Assembly (NCBI GenBank): GCA_014898425.1
Contig: RCSZ01000008.1
Coordinates: 372,001 to 436,000 of the forward strand
Origin: Botryotinia globosa
Lineage: Eukaryota; Ascomycota; Leotiomycetes; Helotiales; Sclerotiniaceae
Reading direction: 5' to 3'
Length of the DNA stretch: 64,000 nucleotides
Part shown: in pieces, positions 13,001 through 25,522 of the stretch
Layout: every line of letters begins with the position of its first letter
Numbering within the stretch: the first letter of the stretch is position 1
Program-made: the position numbers and the translations under genes
Notes under the pieces: model-generated
Database searches by the model: none
Told to the model about the DNA's origin: nothing
The model's input: only the letters and a program-made list of their open reading frames with translations

Positions 13001-13102
13001 ATGGGAGTGGGAATGGGGCAGCAAAGGCCCGTCGTGCAGCAGCAGCAGCAGCAGCAGCCACAGAAGAAGAGCGGTTTGGATGCATACGAGAGTTTATTGT
13101 GA
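10037..13102 (+). CDS. SCY1: SCY1/SCYL2-family pseudokinase
   Basis: Protein-kinase-like scaffold linked in other eukaryotes to clathrin-coated vesicle traffic between the trans-Golgi and endosomes. Exons are 10037-10636, 10684-11521 and 11568-13102, giving 990 residues; introns are 47 and 46 nt, and the second has a GCTAAT branch site. Residues about 25-330 form the kinase fold. The catalytic loop reads HGNLTPDAVFVN (H187-N198), so the HRD aspartate is missing and the protein should be inactive. The middle (about 370-690) is helical, HEAT-repeat-like. The C-terminal 300 residues are Ser/Pro/Gln-rich, with a five-copy glycine-rich repeat encoded by a 15-bp minisatellite (about 12869-12940) and a short poly-Gln. 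That tail probably varies in length between strains. Confidence 0.9.
12869..12940 (+). repeat. Coding minisatellite, 15-bp unit, about 5 copies
   Basis: Tandem gggtgcagggaatgg units encode Gly-Ala-Gly-Asn-Gly repeats in the disordered tail of the SCY1-like protein. The unit is a multiple of three, so copy-number changes keep frame. A CAG run encoding glutamines follows at about 13036-13056. Confidence 0.9.
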
Positions 13103-13586
13103 GGTCGCGCGACTTCATATCGGATACGGGGCGAGAAGTGAAAATTATGGAGGCATAGGACCAAATAGGGATCTGCAATCTGAAGCTATACATTGGGCAC
13201 AGGATGCGAAGCGGAAATGGATGGCTTGCATGAAAACGGTTGATGGGAAGTTTGGAAGCGCCTAACAACTGGGTGCTGGTGGAGTTATGTTATACGTGTA
13301 ATAGTAAATATATACCTAGTGGGCAGGAAAATGGATAGACATCGAGCGAGCATGAAGTTATTTTGGCGAGTTATAGTCATCTATCTCATCTTTTCGAGTA
13401 ACGTGAATTTTCGTGATGAATATTTCGTTTACATTGAATGATATTTCTTGAATCTTAAATTGTTTGTAATGACCTCTAAATCTTTCCTGTGCTTCTATTC
13501 AGATGATATAGACACCTATACAAGGATAAAATGGCCCACTGATTTTTTTCATTCTCCATCCCACCTTCACAACCGGGCGAACGGAT
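13103..13586. other. Convergent 3' region
   Basis: 484 bp between the 3' ends of the SCY1-like gene and the carrier gene. Nothing but probable untranslated sequence seen. Confidence 0.6.
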
Positions 13587-14810
13587 CTATAGACCCTTCT
13601 CTGCGCGCATATTTCTGAAGAAATCTGTTACTCCGGTGAACACGACGAGTAAAATACCTCCACCAGGTCCCAATCTGAGAACCTTAGGTAAGAATCCCTT
13701 GTATAATGCTGCGAAACCTTCCTCCTTCATCACCGTACCGAGAGCCGGCCATGCCCAGTTGTATTTTGGTGCTAATCCAGCAACCTTGGGACTATTTTGA
13801 ATACGTGATTTGACGACATCCATTGGCGTATTGAGGATTGTACCGGTGGTACCACCGATTGCTCCGGAAACCATGTTGACCATCATTTCCTGCTTCTTAT
13901 TGTCGGGCTTGGGCATCAATGCCTTGACTTGGAAGATACATCCAAAGTATCCGGCGTTCCATAAGATATGTCTCCACATTGTACTTTCCAACCCGTTGTA
14001 TAGAGCTAATGGACCCTCGGCCTTTACAATCTTGGTAACACAATCAACCATTCCGCTGTATTTTCCAGCAGAAGCGCGATCTTGCAGGCGGATCTTGACG
14101 AGCTCGAAGGGGACGACTACAAAGGATTCAGTAGCTCCGGCGGTAGCTCCGGTGAGAATGGAGAGGGATTGGTTCATCTTGGCGACACCGAATATATCAC
14201 GGTAGAACTTTCCCCAGGATTCGTTGGCTGCAAATTTAGTGGCACGTTTAGGAGCTTCCATTAGAATTGGGGCTTCGATTCCGCGGTATAGTCGTGAGAC
14301 ACTTTGAATGAGACGTCAGGGCCCATCTTGAGATTGACGGGGTAGTATTATTGGGGAATTTATACCCTTCATTCTTAATGATCTTTCTAAAGCAATCCAC
14401 CATGCCATTGTAGCCATCTGGCCCCGCAGAGCTGGTTTGTAATTGTCTATCCCTCCGTTAACTTTCTGTCTGACATCTGCTCAGTGTACTGGCGCGGAGG
14501 GACTCAAAACTTACACTCTAGTCTTTACGACATCTAACGGGTACCTGCATGAGTCAGTATAATGCAGTAGCAAATGCTTGTCTTCTGTTTAGGGGCACTT
14601 ACATAATAAGAATCTATCGCAATGGCACATAATTTAGTTGCGTGGATCTGCAAGTTTCGTATGATATGCAACAGAGAAAACTTACTTCAGATACACCGGC
14701 GATTGCACCTATATTGTCTTTGTAAGTCTCAATTTCATGATATTGGGTGAGGGGTAAAACGTACCAGCAGCGAACTGATAAACGAAGGGAAGAGGCTTTT
14801 CGGTCGACAT
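13587..14810 (-). CDS. ODC1: Mitochondrial 2-oxodicarboxylate carrier
   Basis: Inner-membrane antiporter of the mitochondrial carrier family that exchanges 2-oxoadipate and 2-oxoglutarate, linking lysine metabolism to the mitochondrion. Exons (minus strand) are 14810-14765, 14708-14686, 14613-14603, 14544-14515, 14446-14366 and 14301-13587, giving 301 residues, the usual carrier length. The 11-nt third exon (ATTCTTATTAT) encodes most of ILIM and is needed to join GVSE to YPLDVVKTR in frame. Three carrier signatures are seen: YPLDVVKTR, VPFELVKIR and TPMDVVKSR. MEAPKRATKFAANE is characteristic of the oxodicarboxylate subfamily. All five introns are GT-AG and 56-72 nt. The start ATG at 14810 is the only one preceding STEKPLPFVYQFAAG. 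It is divergent from DNA2. Confidence 0.93.
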
Positions 14811-15326
14811 GATTGCGATTGGGGCTATAAAATGGTTAGAAATGAGTATAATGCCCTTTGTAGAGAGTTGTATCGAATCTGATGAGTTATCAGTACAACA
14901 TACCTTAATCTAATTACCTATTATCTGAGCTGAGCTGTCGCTGTTGAGAAATTATTTTTATCTCGTGTGATCTGTGCAATGACAATCTTATCAACCCCAG
15001 GGGTTCTAAGCTCTTCCGCTGCTTCTCCACCTTTAGCCGATAGTCGGAGCGTCAGAGATAAAATCACCAAATGGTGTGAAGACAGGGGTAGAATGATTAA
15101 ACGGTTCAAAACACGCGCTAGAACTAGTGATATACACATAAAAATAGAAAGCGCGTCTCTAAAACGCGAAGTCGCGTATTCTACTCCACAAAGTTCAAGA
15201 ACTCTCAATCCATATCGTACATCCCAGCTACCTACCTACATTTAACACTTTACACATTGCTTATGATTCAGATTACTCTTGATATTGCTCAATTTCCATA
15301 ACCAAGTCATATTTTGTGAAGATATA
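14811..15326. promoter_or_regulatory. Divergent promoter, oxodicarboxylate carrier / DNA2
   Basis: 516 bp between the two start codons. It contains an MluI-like cluster of ACGCG/CGCG words around 15113-15175 (acacgcgc, agcgcgtc, aacgcgaa, gtcgcgta). ACGCG is the MBF core site for S-phase genes, and DNA2 is a replication gene, so this cluster may be functional. That is inference from known motifs. Confidence 0.45.
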
Positions 15327-18300
15327 ATGCCTCTTCAAAAGTCTTTCTCTGAGACTAATCATTCAGGAAAAGAGAACCACGTATGTATACGTTCTACTAA
15401 TTGTGGGATAACACCTTAAACAAATGATCATCATATGAACTAAATTGGAAGCTAATTGAATCACAGTCTCGACAGCCGTGGCAAAGGAATAAAAGTTATC
15501 AGAACCAACAACAAAAGCCTAAAGTTCCCGCGAAACCATTAGCAGAGAAACCGCCGGTACCTGTTTCTACAACCACGAAGAATATACTTAGCAACTTTCA
15601 ATATCGAGAACAACCTGGGAAGGGAGATGATTCGAAAGAGGTTATAAATTTAGTATCATCGGAGACGGATATTAGAATTGCCACGCCTTCGAAGAGGCGG
15701 CGGCGGCAAGGCTCATCAAAAGATGAGAAGAGTTCTGTAGAAGAAGATGTCTTTCTTGAGGACTCTACTTCAGCAGATGTACCTTCAACGCCGTCAATGG
15801 GGTTCGATCCCACACAGAATGCCGATTTCAGACGACCATTTAAAGCGGTATCACCTGACGATCGTATAATCTGGGATACAAATAAGGATAGTCAACAATT
15901 ACCAGAACCAGAGAGCGGCAAATTGGGAAAGAGGAAGAGGGGCGATAATGATATTGGCAGAGCACAGAGCTCTTCACCTATATTAGGTCATTCTTCGCAA
16001 GCAGATTGTTTTCATAGGCCGGGGCCAGAAGTCGAGGTATGGATGAAATTGGGTCAAACTAAGGACATTAAGCTCTCGCGAATTATGGAAAACGCATCTC
16101 CGCAATCATCGAGGGAAGGAAATACACCTAGAGGATTGACCAGATCAAGAAGTCTTGGCAATCCATTGAAACCCAAGAGACGCCAACCAAGCAGGATTGG
16201 AAATAGTAGAAATATCGATACGCCGGGTTTGATGAGGAGATTGCAGGAAGATTACAAGCCAAAGGAGATTTCTAGTGGTCCTTCCAGCTCATCGCCTCTT
16301 CCTGATAAAGGTCATTTTCAATTTGAGGGACCAAGTTCTCCATTGGGCGGAAAAGGAACTGAGAAGAGGACATCGCCCTTAAAAAGGAGACTCGAGCCGC
16401 CCTCTTCACCAGATATGAATGTCGAATCTCATGTTGCTTTACCGAGTCCAAAAAGGCCTGCCACAGCCGAGTCAGATTATGGATCCGATGATGGTCTGGA
16501 CGAAATTGGTGGAATGATACTTTCGGCTATCGAATCACAATCGCAAGCTCCTGCAGCCTCGATGTCACGACCACTACCACCGAGAACATATGAATCGCCA
16601 ATTAAGCCCAGAGCTAGCTCTACGGATAAATCCCAGATTGTATCCAAAAGTCCTGACCCGTCAAAAGCATTGGAGGACGATAGTAGCGACGAATTCGGTG
16701 AAGGTTTGGACGATGATGATTTCGATGCCGCATTTGCAGGATCAGCCCCAGTAGATGATGTGGAGCTTCCGCCGTCAAGGCCGAGAGGTACAGCAGCTAA
16801 AAAGGAGGAGTCCGATGATGAATATGGTGACGATATAGACGATTCAGATTTTGCGGCTGCAGAGATAGCAGCAACGCAGTCACTAAAACAATCAACAAAT
16901 AGCTTAATGCCTGTACGTCCGAGAAATCCATAGCAATATATTATTAATTCAATGCTAAGAAATGTCTAGTCTCTGGAAAAAGCTCGCGCAATTCAAAGAT
17001 ATCTTGTCACTATGATAGATGATAATCAGTATGAAGGTGTTAATGGTAGAATGCAACCAGAAAAGGTAAACTCTCATGAACTTTTACCATGATTTAGCTA
17101 ACCACCCACGAGATACTCTATCTTCAACCTGAACGCTCAAAAATCAAAAGAATGGTATATCTTAGAGGCACCTGGATTGATACCCCTGTGACCACCAAGG
17201 CCTTTGTTCATATCATTGGTAAGTTTGATGCACAGGGAATCTGTGTCATAGATGATAACTCTGGCTTGATCATTCTTCATCCGGACCATCTTATCTCTGC
17301 GCTTGTAGTGGCGGATTCTTTCGGGTGTACTCGTCGTGCTGTTCTTCAAGATAGAGTCAAAGCCACTGGTGAAGCATCCCCAGCTATGCTTTATGGAACG
17401 ATTCTTCATGAAATATTTCAAGCTGCAATGCTCGTCAATCGCTGGGACAGGATGTTTCTTGGCGAGCTTATTGATAAGCTTGCTCAAAGACATCTTGAAG
17501 ACTTGTATGTTATTAAAGTCGAGACACCTCAAGCTGTAGAATATTTACATAGTAAAATGGGAGAATTACAAGCATGGGCAGAATTGTTTGTGTCGTCCCA
17601 ACCCAAGGTATGTGAACCAATCCATTTTCTATTCTAAATACTAACCTGTTTTATCAGCCTGGAGCTCTAGTAAAATCTGGAAATGGTGATACTGTGGCCA
17701 TGTGTGTCAGTAATCTTCTCGATGTTGAGGAGCACGTTTGGTCTCCAATGTATGGTCTGAAAGGTAACATTGACGCGACGGTACAAATTACAATGAGAGA
17801 CGAAAAAGGGCAAAGAACTCTCACTGCACCCTTTGAGGTCAAGACCGGCAAGAATCCCAGTGTTGCCAACCGTGCACAAACAGCGCTTTACAATCTGCTC
17901 ATATCTGATCGATATGATGTTGAGATTGCTTACGGAATTTTGTACTACATGGAAACTTCGGAGACCATTAGAATTCCTGCCATTCGTCATGAACTTCGCC
18001 ACATGATCATGCAGCGGAATGAGCTCGCGTGTTTTGTCCGTGAGAAAAATGCTCAACTTCCACCAATGCTCAAAAAGGAGAATATGTGTGGAAGGTGTTA
18101 TGCGAAGAATACCTGCTTCATTTACCACAAACTGGCTGATGATGGAACTGGAGAGACAAGCGGTATGAAGGAGAAGTTTGATGAAGTGGTCAAGCATCTT
18201 ACTCCAAGGCATAAAGAGTTCTTCCTCAAATGGGATGATCTTCTTACGAAAGAAGAGAAAGATTCCTTGAAGTTTCGTCGAGAACTATGGACTATGTTGA

Positions 18301-20531
18301 GCTCAGAGCGAGAGAAGCTTGGCCGATGTTTCTCGAACGTCATAATTGAGGAAGGATCGGCATATGAAGATCAGAATAATGAAAAGATCAATCGATATCG
18401 ATACACCATGATTAAACCAAAAAATACCGCAGCTCCCGGGTTCTCCTTCATGGATTCTCAGATAATAGTAGGAGAGCCAATTGTTATCTCAGATGAAAAG
18501 GGCCATTTTGCTCTCGCCAAAGGTTATGTTACGAACGTGCGCAAAAATAGGATTACAGTCGCTGTTGATCGACGTTTACACAATGCTCGCATTAGACAAC
18601 CCGGATTCGATGAGATTAATAACCAGGTCTTTGCTAGTATCATGGAAGTCGCTGCAGAAGGATCTACACCAGCTGACTCTATTGGAAAAATTAAAGAGGA
18701 TCCAATTCTTTATCGTCTCGATAAAGATGAATTCAGTAATGGTCTTGCTACCGTTCGGAACAATCTCATCCAGATCATGACAGAAGGTCCATTTGGATCA
18801 CGCGAAATTCGAAGTCTAGTAGTTGATCTCAATCCTCCCCGGTTCAAACCACATTCCACTCAGTATACACTCAAAGATCGATCTTGTATCAATGTCGATC
18901 AACGTCGTGCTATCGAAAAAGTCATGTCCGCACAGGATTATGCTCTAGTACTTGGTATGCCTGGTACTGGAAAGACTACAACAATCGCTCACATTATTCG
19001 AGCTCTTGTTTCGCAAGGGAAATCCGTTCTCCTCACTTCTTACACTCATACAGCTGTAGACAATATCCTTCTGAAACTTCGCGATGACTCAATCCCGATC
19101 CTACGTCTAGGCACTAAAGCTAAAATTCACCCCGATGTTCAAGAATTTGCCAAACTCGCTGTCGACTCTAAAGAAACCATGGAAGAAATTCGAAGTGCCT
19201 GGCATGACACACCAATTATTGCCACGAGTTGCCTCGGTATTAATCATCCTATCTTCAATGAACGTACATTCGACTACTGCATAGTAGATGAAGCTTCTCA
19301 AATTACACTACCCGTCTGTGTTGGTCCCATTCGCCTCGCTCGCACATTCATTCTTGTCGGAGACCACAACCAACTTCCCCCCTTGGTTAAAGACGAAGAA
19401 GCTCGAAAAGGAGGTCTAGATATCTCTCTCTTCAAATATCTCTCCGACGCCCATCCCCAAAGCGTCGTCTACCTCGAACATCAATACCGCATGAATGCCG
19501 ACGTAATGGCTCTCTCCAATACACTCATTTACAACGGTCGTCTTAAATGCGGTAGCACTTCTGTTGCCAATCGTAAGATAGTTATTCCCGATATGGACGC
19601 TTTAAAAGCAAATCATCACACACCCAGTAGTATCTTACACAGTACACAAAAATCCATTTGTCTCGAACCGAAAAGAGGAAGATGCTGGTTACGAGATCTC
19701 TTGGATCCCGATGTTACCGTAGCATTCGTTGATACCGATGGTCTCGGCGAAATAGCACGGGAAAGTGAAAAGGGAAATCGAACTGTGAATGAAGTAGAAG
19801 CTAGAATCGTAACACAACTTGTTACTTCTCTCATAGCCGTTGGTGTCGATCCTACGGAGATAGGAGTCATGACACATTACCGCTCCCAGTTAGCTTTGCT
19901 TAAAGATAGTCTCCGAACCTCTAAAGGTGTAGAGATGCATACTGCAGATAGGTTTCAAGGGAGAGACAAGGAGGTCATTGTGTTGAGCTTAGTGAGAAGT
20001 AATGAGGGTGGAAACATTGGGGAGTTGTTGAAGGATTGGAGGAGGATCAATGTGGCTTTCACGAGGGCGAAGACGAAGTTGTTAGTTGTGGGGAGTAGAG
20101 AGACGCTGAAAGGGAAGGGAGAGAATGATGGAGGAGATCGAAAAGAAGAAATGGTGAGCAGATTTGTTAGGTTAATGGAGGAGAAAAAGTGGGTTTATGA
20201 GTTGAAGGAAGAGCAGTTGATGGGACATTGGTGGGAGGTGTCGGGGACTGCGACGCAGGGAAGTGTAGGATTGTCGCAATGGGTTAAGGTAGAGAAGGAT
20301 ATGGGGAAGAGGAAGAGGGAAGCCCCTGTTTTGATGGAAATCGAAGGAGACGAAGATGAAGACAAGGAAAACGCGCGAACGGGCGTGATACCTACCAAGA
20401 AAGAACCGATAGGTATGAAAAGCGGCAAAGGAAAACACCAGCCTAAGAGGATCAAAGGAGGTTTAGCGACAAATAATGGGAATATAAGGCAAGGAAGCGT
20501 TTTGATGGATTTGGTTAATGATATGTCATGA
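15327..20531 (+). CDS. DNA2: DNA2 replication ATP-dependent nuclease/helicase
   Basis: Processes 5' flaps of Okazaki fragments and resects DNA ends. Exons are 15327-15380, 15467-16912, 16970-17065, 17113-17607 and 17658-20531, giving 1654 residues. Residues 1 to about 500 are disordered and Ser/Pro/acidic. The RecB-type nuclease has H631, D736, E757 and K759 (PFEVKTGK). The iron-sulfur cysteines are C604, C841, C844 and C850. The superfamily 1 helicase has Walker A GMPGTGKTTT (K1136), DEASQ, GDHNQLPPLV, YRMN, TADRFQGRDKEVIVLS and NVAFTRAK. All key residues are present, so it should be active. The long N-terminus and a lysine-rich C-terminal tail are less conserved parts of the family. Every intron is 46-86 nt and GT-AG. 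Confidence 0.95.
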
Positions 20532-21720
20532 TTCATTGGAATTGGGAATTGGAATTTATAGGATTATCATGACTCGGTGTTTTAGGATGGGAATGGTCTT
20601 GTGGTTCATGTTTTTGTCTTGAGCATAGCGTTGAGGTGGGAAACAAGCTTTAGTATATCCTTTGTATGGATCGGGATGCTGGTGTTTGAGTATATTCATA
20701 GGGTAGAAGAGAGAACGGATTTGGGTTTCCTCATAGCATGTATGAGATGCGTTTGCATTGTTTGGTCGATATGCTACGATGCTTTTTTCCATTCGCATGT
20801 AGCATTGAAGAAGAAGATAATTTGAAATGGTTAATGTGGAAATCATGTTTGAATTTAGGAATCAATCAAACTGCAAGATTGCGAGTCGTGAGTAATCCGC
20901 GATGTTACTTTCTATGAATGTATGTAGCCATTGGGTTTATAAATGTGATATGTGGAGTGCGAGAAAATTGAGATTGAAATGGGTCGAGGAAAACGAATTC
21001 TGCGTGTATAGCGATAGCGTTGGTATTAGTGTTTCGTGTTTAGTGACCGGAAGGGTTAAAGATGCCAGGTTGTACTTGGATATTTGATGTCTGATATCTG
21101 ATGTGTATCGTATCTATCGCCTCCCGAATTTCTGGATCACTTTGGGTAGTAGGTAGATATTTGATAGTAGATTGAGTATTTGGATCTGCTTCAAGGAGGG
21201 AATAACAATTTGGTGGATCGAGTGAGGGTTTATTGGGTGTCTTTGTTTCCTTGGATGACCAGAAGAAAAATATTTCAAATATTTCTTCTTGCTTCCACAA
21301 ATGAATTTTACTTTGATAGATTCGATGCAACTAGCCGCGGGGTTGCTAATTGTAATCAATCCAACATCATGGTGCAAGGAGTGACTGGCTGGGGATCATG
21401 AATTATATAAAGTAATCATCTATTTATTTATTCCACGTAAATGAATGGTTTTGCAACATACTGATTGTATATGACTGTATCCTCATAAGAGGGATTTAAT
21501 TTTACATTTATTATGGCGATATCTGCAAAGGTTCTACAGGTAAGTATCTTCAGAAGTAAGCGAACCCCTTTTCTATTTCTCTCTCTCTTAACGCCCCTAC
21601 ATCCCGCATCCTATATCCAATATATACAAGCCCAGTATAAACATACATAAGACTTATTTCAACAACAATACCAAATTCTTCTTCTATTTCTACTTCTACC
21701 ACTACTTCTTTATTACCCAG

Positions 21721-21775
21721 GATATCAATATCAATATCAATATCAATATCAATATCAATATCAATATCAATATCT
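21721..21775. repeat. (ATCAAT)n hexanucleotide repeat
   Basis: About nine perfect copies. Reads as an Asp-Ile repeat on the minus strand. Confidence 0.95.
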
Positions 21776-22573
21776 TCCCCACCCTTCTCCATCACAGATA
21801 TTATTTCGGGATTGAGCCAAAAGGGAAACGTGGTGAATATCGATAATGAAATTACTCTGAATATAAACATAGTCTCTAGGTTCATTATCATTTATAATGC
21901 AATTATAACTTTCATTCAACTCTCGACTCTCGAGTCCTCATGCTGTTGTAAATTCCATTCCACATGTCGATCTTTATTTCATTTCATTTCTTGTTTATCC
22001 AACTCAATTCAGTCCAGCAATCAAAGCCCCATTATCAACCCCAGCAATTTTTATTTAAGAAAAAAAAAAAAAAAAAAAAAAAAAAGCATACCACCCCCCT
22101 ATCTCTTCACCCCTCCCAAAAATACAATCAAACTCCCCCATCACAACAGAAAACACAACACAAAACACAACACAAAACAACCAAATCCAAGAACCCCAAG
22201 CCCCAATTAACACCAACAACTTCGATACCACAAAAAGCAATTTTGCGAATAGCAAGGAAGTATCCATGAGGGTTTGAGAGGAGAGAGAAAGAGTAACACG
22301 ATGATTTTTCTAGAAAGAAGGAGGGGAATGTAGTTATGAGATTGAAATTTACAGTCGAGTCGGAGTGGAGATTTCAAAATACAACAAGGAAAAGGATTCC
22401 AAAAAATTAAACTATAATTTATCATTCTTCACTCTCTGTGATCAAATATCAAATATCAATTGCTTGAAAAACATTGCTCACTCTCATCTAGCGGGTGCTT
22501 ATGCATCATATATTATATTCATTACATCTAGATTGTATTGTATTGTGTGAATCTCGAATGTTAAATATCAAAT

Positions 22574-22651
22574 CACCTCACCTCACCTCACCTCACCTCA
22601 CCTCACCTCACCTCACCTCACCTCACCTCACCTCACCTCACCTCACCTCAC
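22574..22651. repeat. (CTCAC)n pentanucleotide repeat
   Basis: About 15 near-perfect copies, strongly C/A skewed on the plus strand. Followed by further C/A-only repeat tracts to about 22850. Confidence 0.95.
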
Positions 22652-23372
22652 TTCAACCCAAACCAAACCAAACCAAAAAGTAACCCCAAAACCAACTATA
22701 CACACACATCCCAGAAAATAAAATCCTAATCAACAAAAACAAGAAACCCCTCAAATTTCATCAACACAACACAACACAACACAACACATCCCAACACAAC
22801 ACATCCCAACACAACACATCCCAACACAACACAAAAAACAAATCATCAAAGAACCCAAATTCACAACAGAAATAATTTACCAAGAGAGAGAGAGAGAGTA
22901 ATACCTGAAAAGCGTATAAAGAAGAGAATTGAATTAGTAATTAAGATCATGAGAGATGAGAGATAGTGAGTATATTTCTTTCTGTCTCTGATGAGGTAGG
23001 TAGGTATGAGAAGAAACAGGAGGTAACCATGACTTTTGTTTAAGACGTGCTTTACATTTTGAAAGTTTTGATTTCTCGGCATCGAGCGGATAGATAGAGC
23101 TCGCTGTCAAAAGTCTAATTAATCGAAATGGCGAATAGCCAAGACAGCTAGACCATCAGAAAACTAGACTATCAGAAAACTAGACTATCAGACAACTAGA
23201 CCATCAGAAACCAAAAAGCCCAAGTAGAACAATGGAAATCCACAAAAACCACACAAGAAATACATATAAAGCTCAAACTACACTCAGCAGATAGAATATA
23301 ATATAATTTTACTCGACGTAACATCCAAATCTCCCAAGCCTCCCACCCTATACACCCTATACACCCCGCCCC

Positions 23373-24750
23373 CTAATACACAACCGCACTAACCACTTTC
23401 CCCCTACACTCACCAAAGCCCACCTTCCCTCCCTCTTCCACCCCACAAGTACCCCTCAAAGTAATCTCATCACCATCCTTCAAAAACTTCCTCGTCTCCA
23501 TTCCCACCAACCAAATATCCTTACTCCCACCCCACGCCATCTCCAACAAACTCCCCATTTCCTGATCGCCCTCGCCAGTTATCGTTCCACTACCCAAAAG
23601 ATCACCCGTTCTCATATTACACCCTCCACTACTATGATGCGCAAGCATTTGTTCAAAACTCCATATCAAATTCTTCGCATTCACTTTCCCAATAGTAGTT
23701 GTACTTCCATCTGGAGTCGTGAGATCAATCTCTAAACTAATATCGAGACCCGTATTATTACTCTCTTCTTTCAAATAATCCAACAATTCTCCCGATTTCG
23801 AGGCTTCCGTCTCTAATTTAGCGGTTCGGAAAGGCGCAATAGCGTCTTGGAGAACAACCCACGGACTAATACTGGTAGAGAAATTCTTCCCGTTAAAAGG
23901 ACCCAACGGGACATATTCCCAGTTCTGAATATCTCTTGCAGACCAATCATTCATGAGGACATATCCAAAGATATTTTCTCCCGCCTTGTTGACCTTGATA
24001 GGTTCCCCGAGTTCATTGCCCGTGCATAAGAAACATCCTAGCTCAAGTTCAATATCGAGTCTTCTAGAGGGTCCAAATATAGGTTTCTTAGGGCCAGGAG
24101 CTTTCGGATCTACAATTATTTGACCATTGGGACGTGTAACTTGCGTTCCGGAGATGACGACCGAGGAAGCCCGACCATGGTATCCAATTGGAACATGTGT
24201 GTAATTTGGTTGAAGTGCATTTTCCGCTCCCTGGACATATCTATTAGAATCCCGCATCAAAACCACTCCAATACACCACGGGTGAGCTCACTCTAAACAT
24301 AGTCCCCGCATTCCTAGCATGATTGATACCCGCAAAAAAATCCGTATAATCCCCGATCCTCATCGGCAGATGATTCTTCCAATCTCCCTCCTTCAGCAAA
24401 CACTCTTTTTGTACTTCCTCATTATCCTTCAATAATTCCGGATATGGGGTATCCTCCTTAAAAACCTCTTGTATATATTTTCTAACTTCTCGATGAACAG
24501 GTTGACCTAATGCTGCAAATGCATTGAGGGTTGATTCTTCGAAAACAGAGAGATGTTCTTTAAATGAAGGAAGTTTCTGGAATCCGGACCATTTAGAAAA
24601 GGCGAGGAGATCCAAGACATGGTCGCCGATACGAATAGCTGGACGGCGAGTAACCTGCGAGTTCCGAGAGGTGATGATACCAAAGGGAATATTGAGGATG
24701 GAGAAATCGCTATTGGGTGGAATTCGAAGCCAAGACTTGAGAGGAGGCAT
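23373..24750 (-). CDS. fahA: Fumarylacetoacetase
   Basis: Last step of tyrosine/homogentisate degradation: fumarylacetoacetate to fumarate and acetoacetate. Exons (minus strand) are 24750-24292 and 24230-23373, giving 438 residues; the intron is 61 nt, GTGAGC...CCAG. The ATG at 24750 is the first in frame; the frame upstream is opened only by a TTG. The N-terminal domain starts LKSWLRIPPNSDFSILNIPFG. The catalytic region has IGDYTDFFAGINHA, VPIGYHGRASSVV, the metal ligands in LDIELELG (E214, E216) and NDWSARDIQNWEY (D248). Length is slightly above the ~420 typical of the family. It lies in a neighbourhood with homogentisate dioxygenase and a phenylacetate-pathway P450, as in Aspergillus. A composite CGG-type site lies 300 bp upstream. 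Confidence 0.96.
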
Positions 24751-25522
24751 GTTGACAATAGCTAGCAAGGAATCTGCGTACTAAAGAACTTGATGTGAGG
24801 TTAGAATTGAGATTTGTCAATGAACGTAGAGAAGAAAGGGAGGGACAAGTAGAAAGTCAATTACAATTCCCAAGTTCTTCAATCCGAATATAATAAACGT
24901 CAACCGAAGCCGATAACTCTACAAGCCGACGTCAAGCTCAAGCTATTTCGAATGGAGGGGTAGTGAGTGCAAAGCTTCCAGATTGTGGGGTCATCCATAC
25001 ATGCTCGTCGCGGAATGAACATTTTGTGGAGCTAAAAGTCGTCACTCTGCCGCGCGGTATTAATTCCGTCCTGAACCTCTCCACAAAAATTGTAGCATTT
25101 CCGCTGTCAGACATGAGTGAATGCGGGTCAAAGATCGTGGCAGTGATGTATCAGATATGATTCAATCTGAATCATATGGTGTCATATGCAATTTTAGATC
25201 AAGATAACAGTAGGATCCAGTAATACGTCAACCCGTCGAGACTGATCCCACCTGTCAGTGGGCTATTGACATCTTGATCTCGGACAATGATTCGAGGTCA
25301 ATTGCTTCCACAGTGGTTGCCCTCCCACTTGTAAGCTAGAATAGAATATTGTGCTTGATTAATGACGTAAAGAGGATATGTAAACTATCAGCGGAGCTGC
25401 GGTTTTCCAGCCCTATGTTCAAACCACCCAAGATCAACAACCCTCGCAATATTTTGTCTCTTCAATATACACAGTAATACAGGCTCCTTATAATATAAAC
25501 ACCACTGTGAGCTTGGTCACCC
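24751..25522. promoter_or_regulatory. fahA upstream region
   Basis: 772 bp between the fahA start and the 3' end of the transcription factor gene. It holds the composite site at 25050-25068 described separately. No other gene is seen; a short frame at 24963-25160 has no support. Confidence 0.6.
25050..25068 (+). promoter_or_regulatory. Composite CCGCGCGG-N8-CCG site upstream of fahA
   Basis: Reads CCG-CG-CGG, then the 8-nt spacer TATTAATT, then CCG, giving an everted pair plus an inverted CGG-N8-CCG pair. Such spaced CGG triplets are the normal targets of Zn2Cys6 dimers. The identical architecture occurs in the homogentisate dioxygenase/P450 promoter (38118-38100, minus strand). The centre is about 309 bp upstream of the fahA ATG. 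Confidence 0.55.

Larger units (their letters stand above)
20532..23372. other. Low-complexity intergenic region
   Basis: 2.8 kb with no convincing gene. It holds an (ATCAAT)n run (about 21721-21775), a 27-nt poly-A (about 22059-22085), a (CTCAC)n run (about 22574-22651), (ACACAACAC)-type repeats (22762-22835) and an imperfect direct repeat of actagactatcaga (23160-23210). Open frames here follow the repeats. Confidence 0.75.

Noticed and set aside
22574..22651. CRISPR-like regular repeat
   Set aside because: Pure 5-bp tandem repeat without spacers, in a fungal nuclear genome.
24751..24768. Six-residue N-terminal extension of fumarylacetoacetase
   Set aside because: The extension would start at TTG. 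The first in-frame ATG is at 24750 and fits the family N-terminus.
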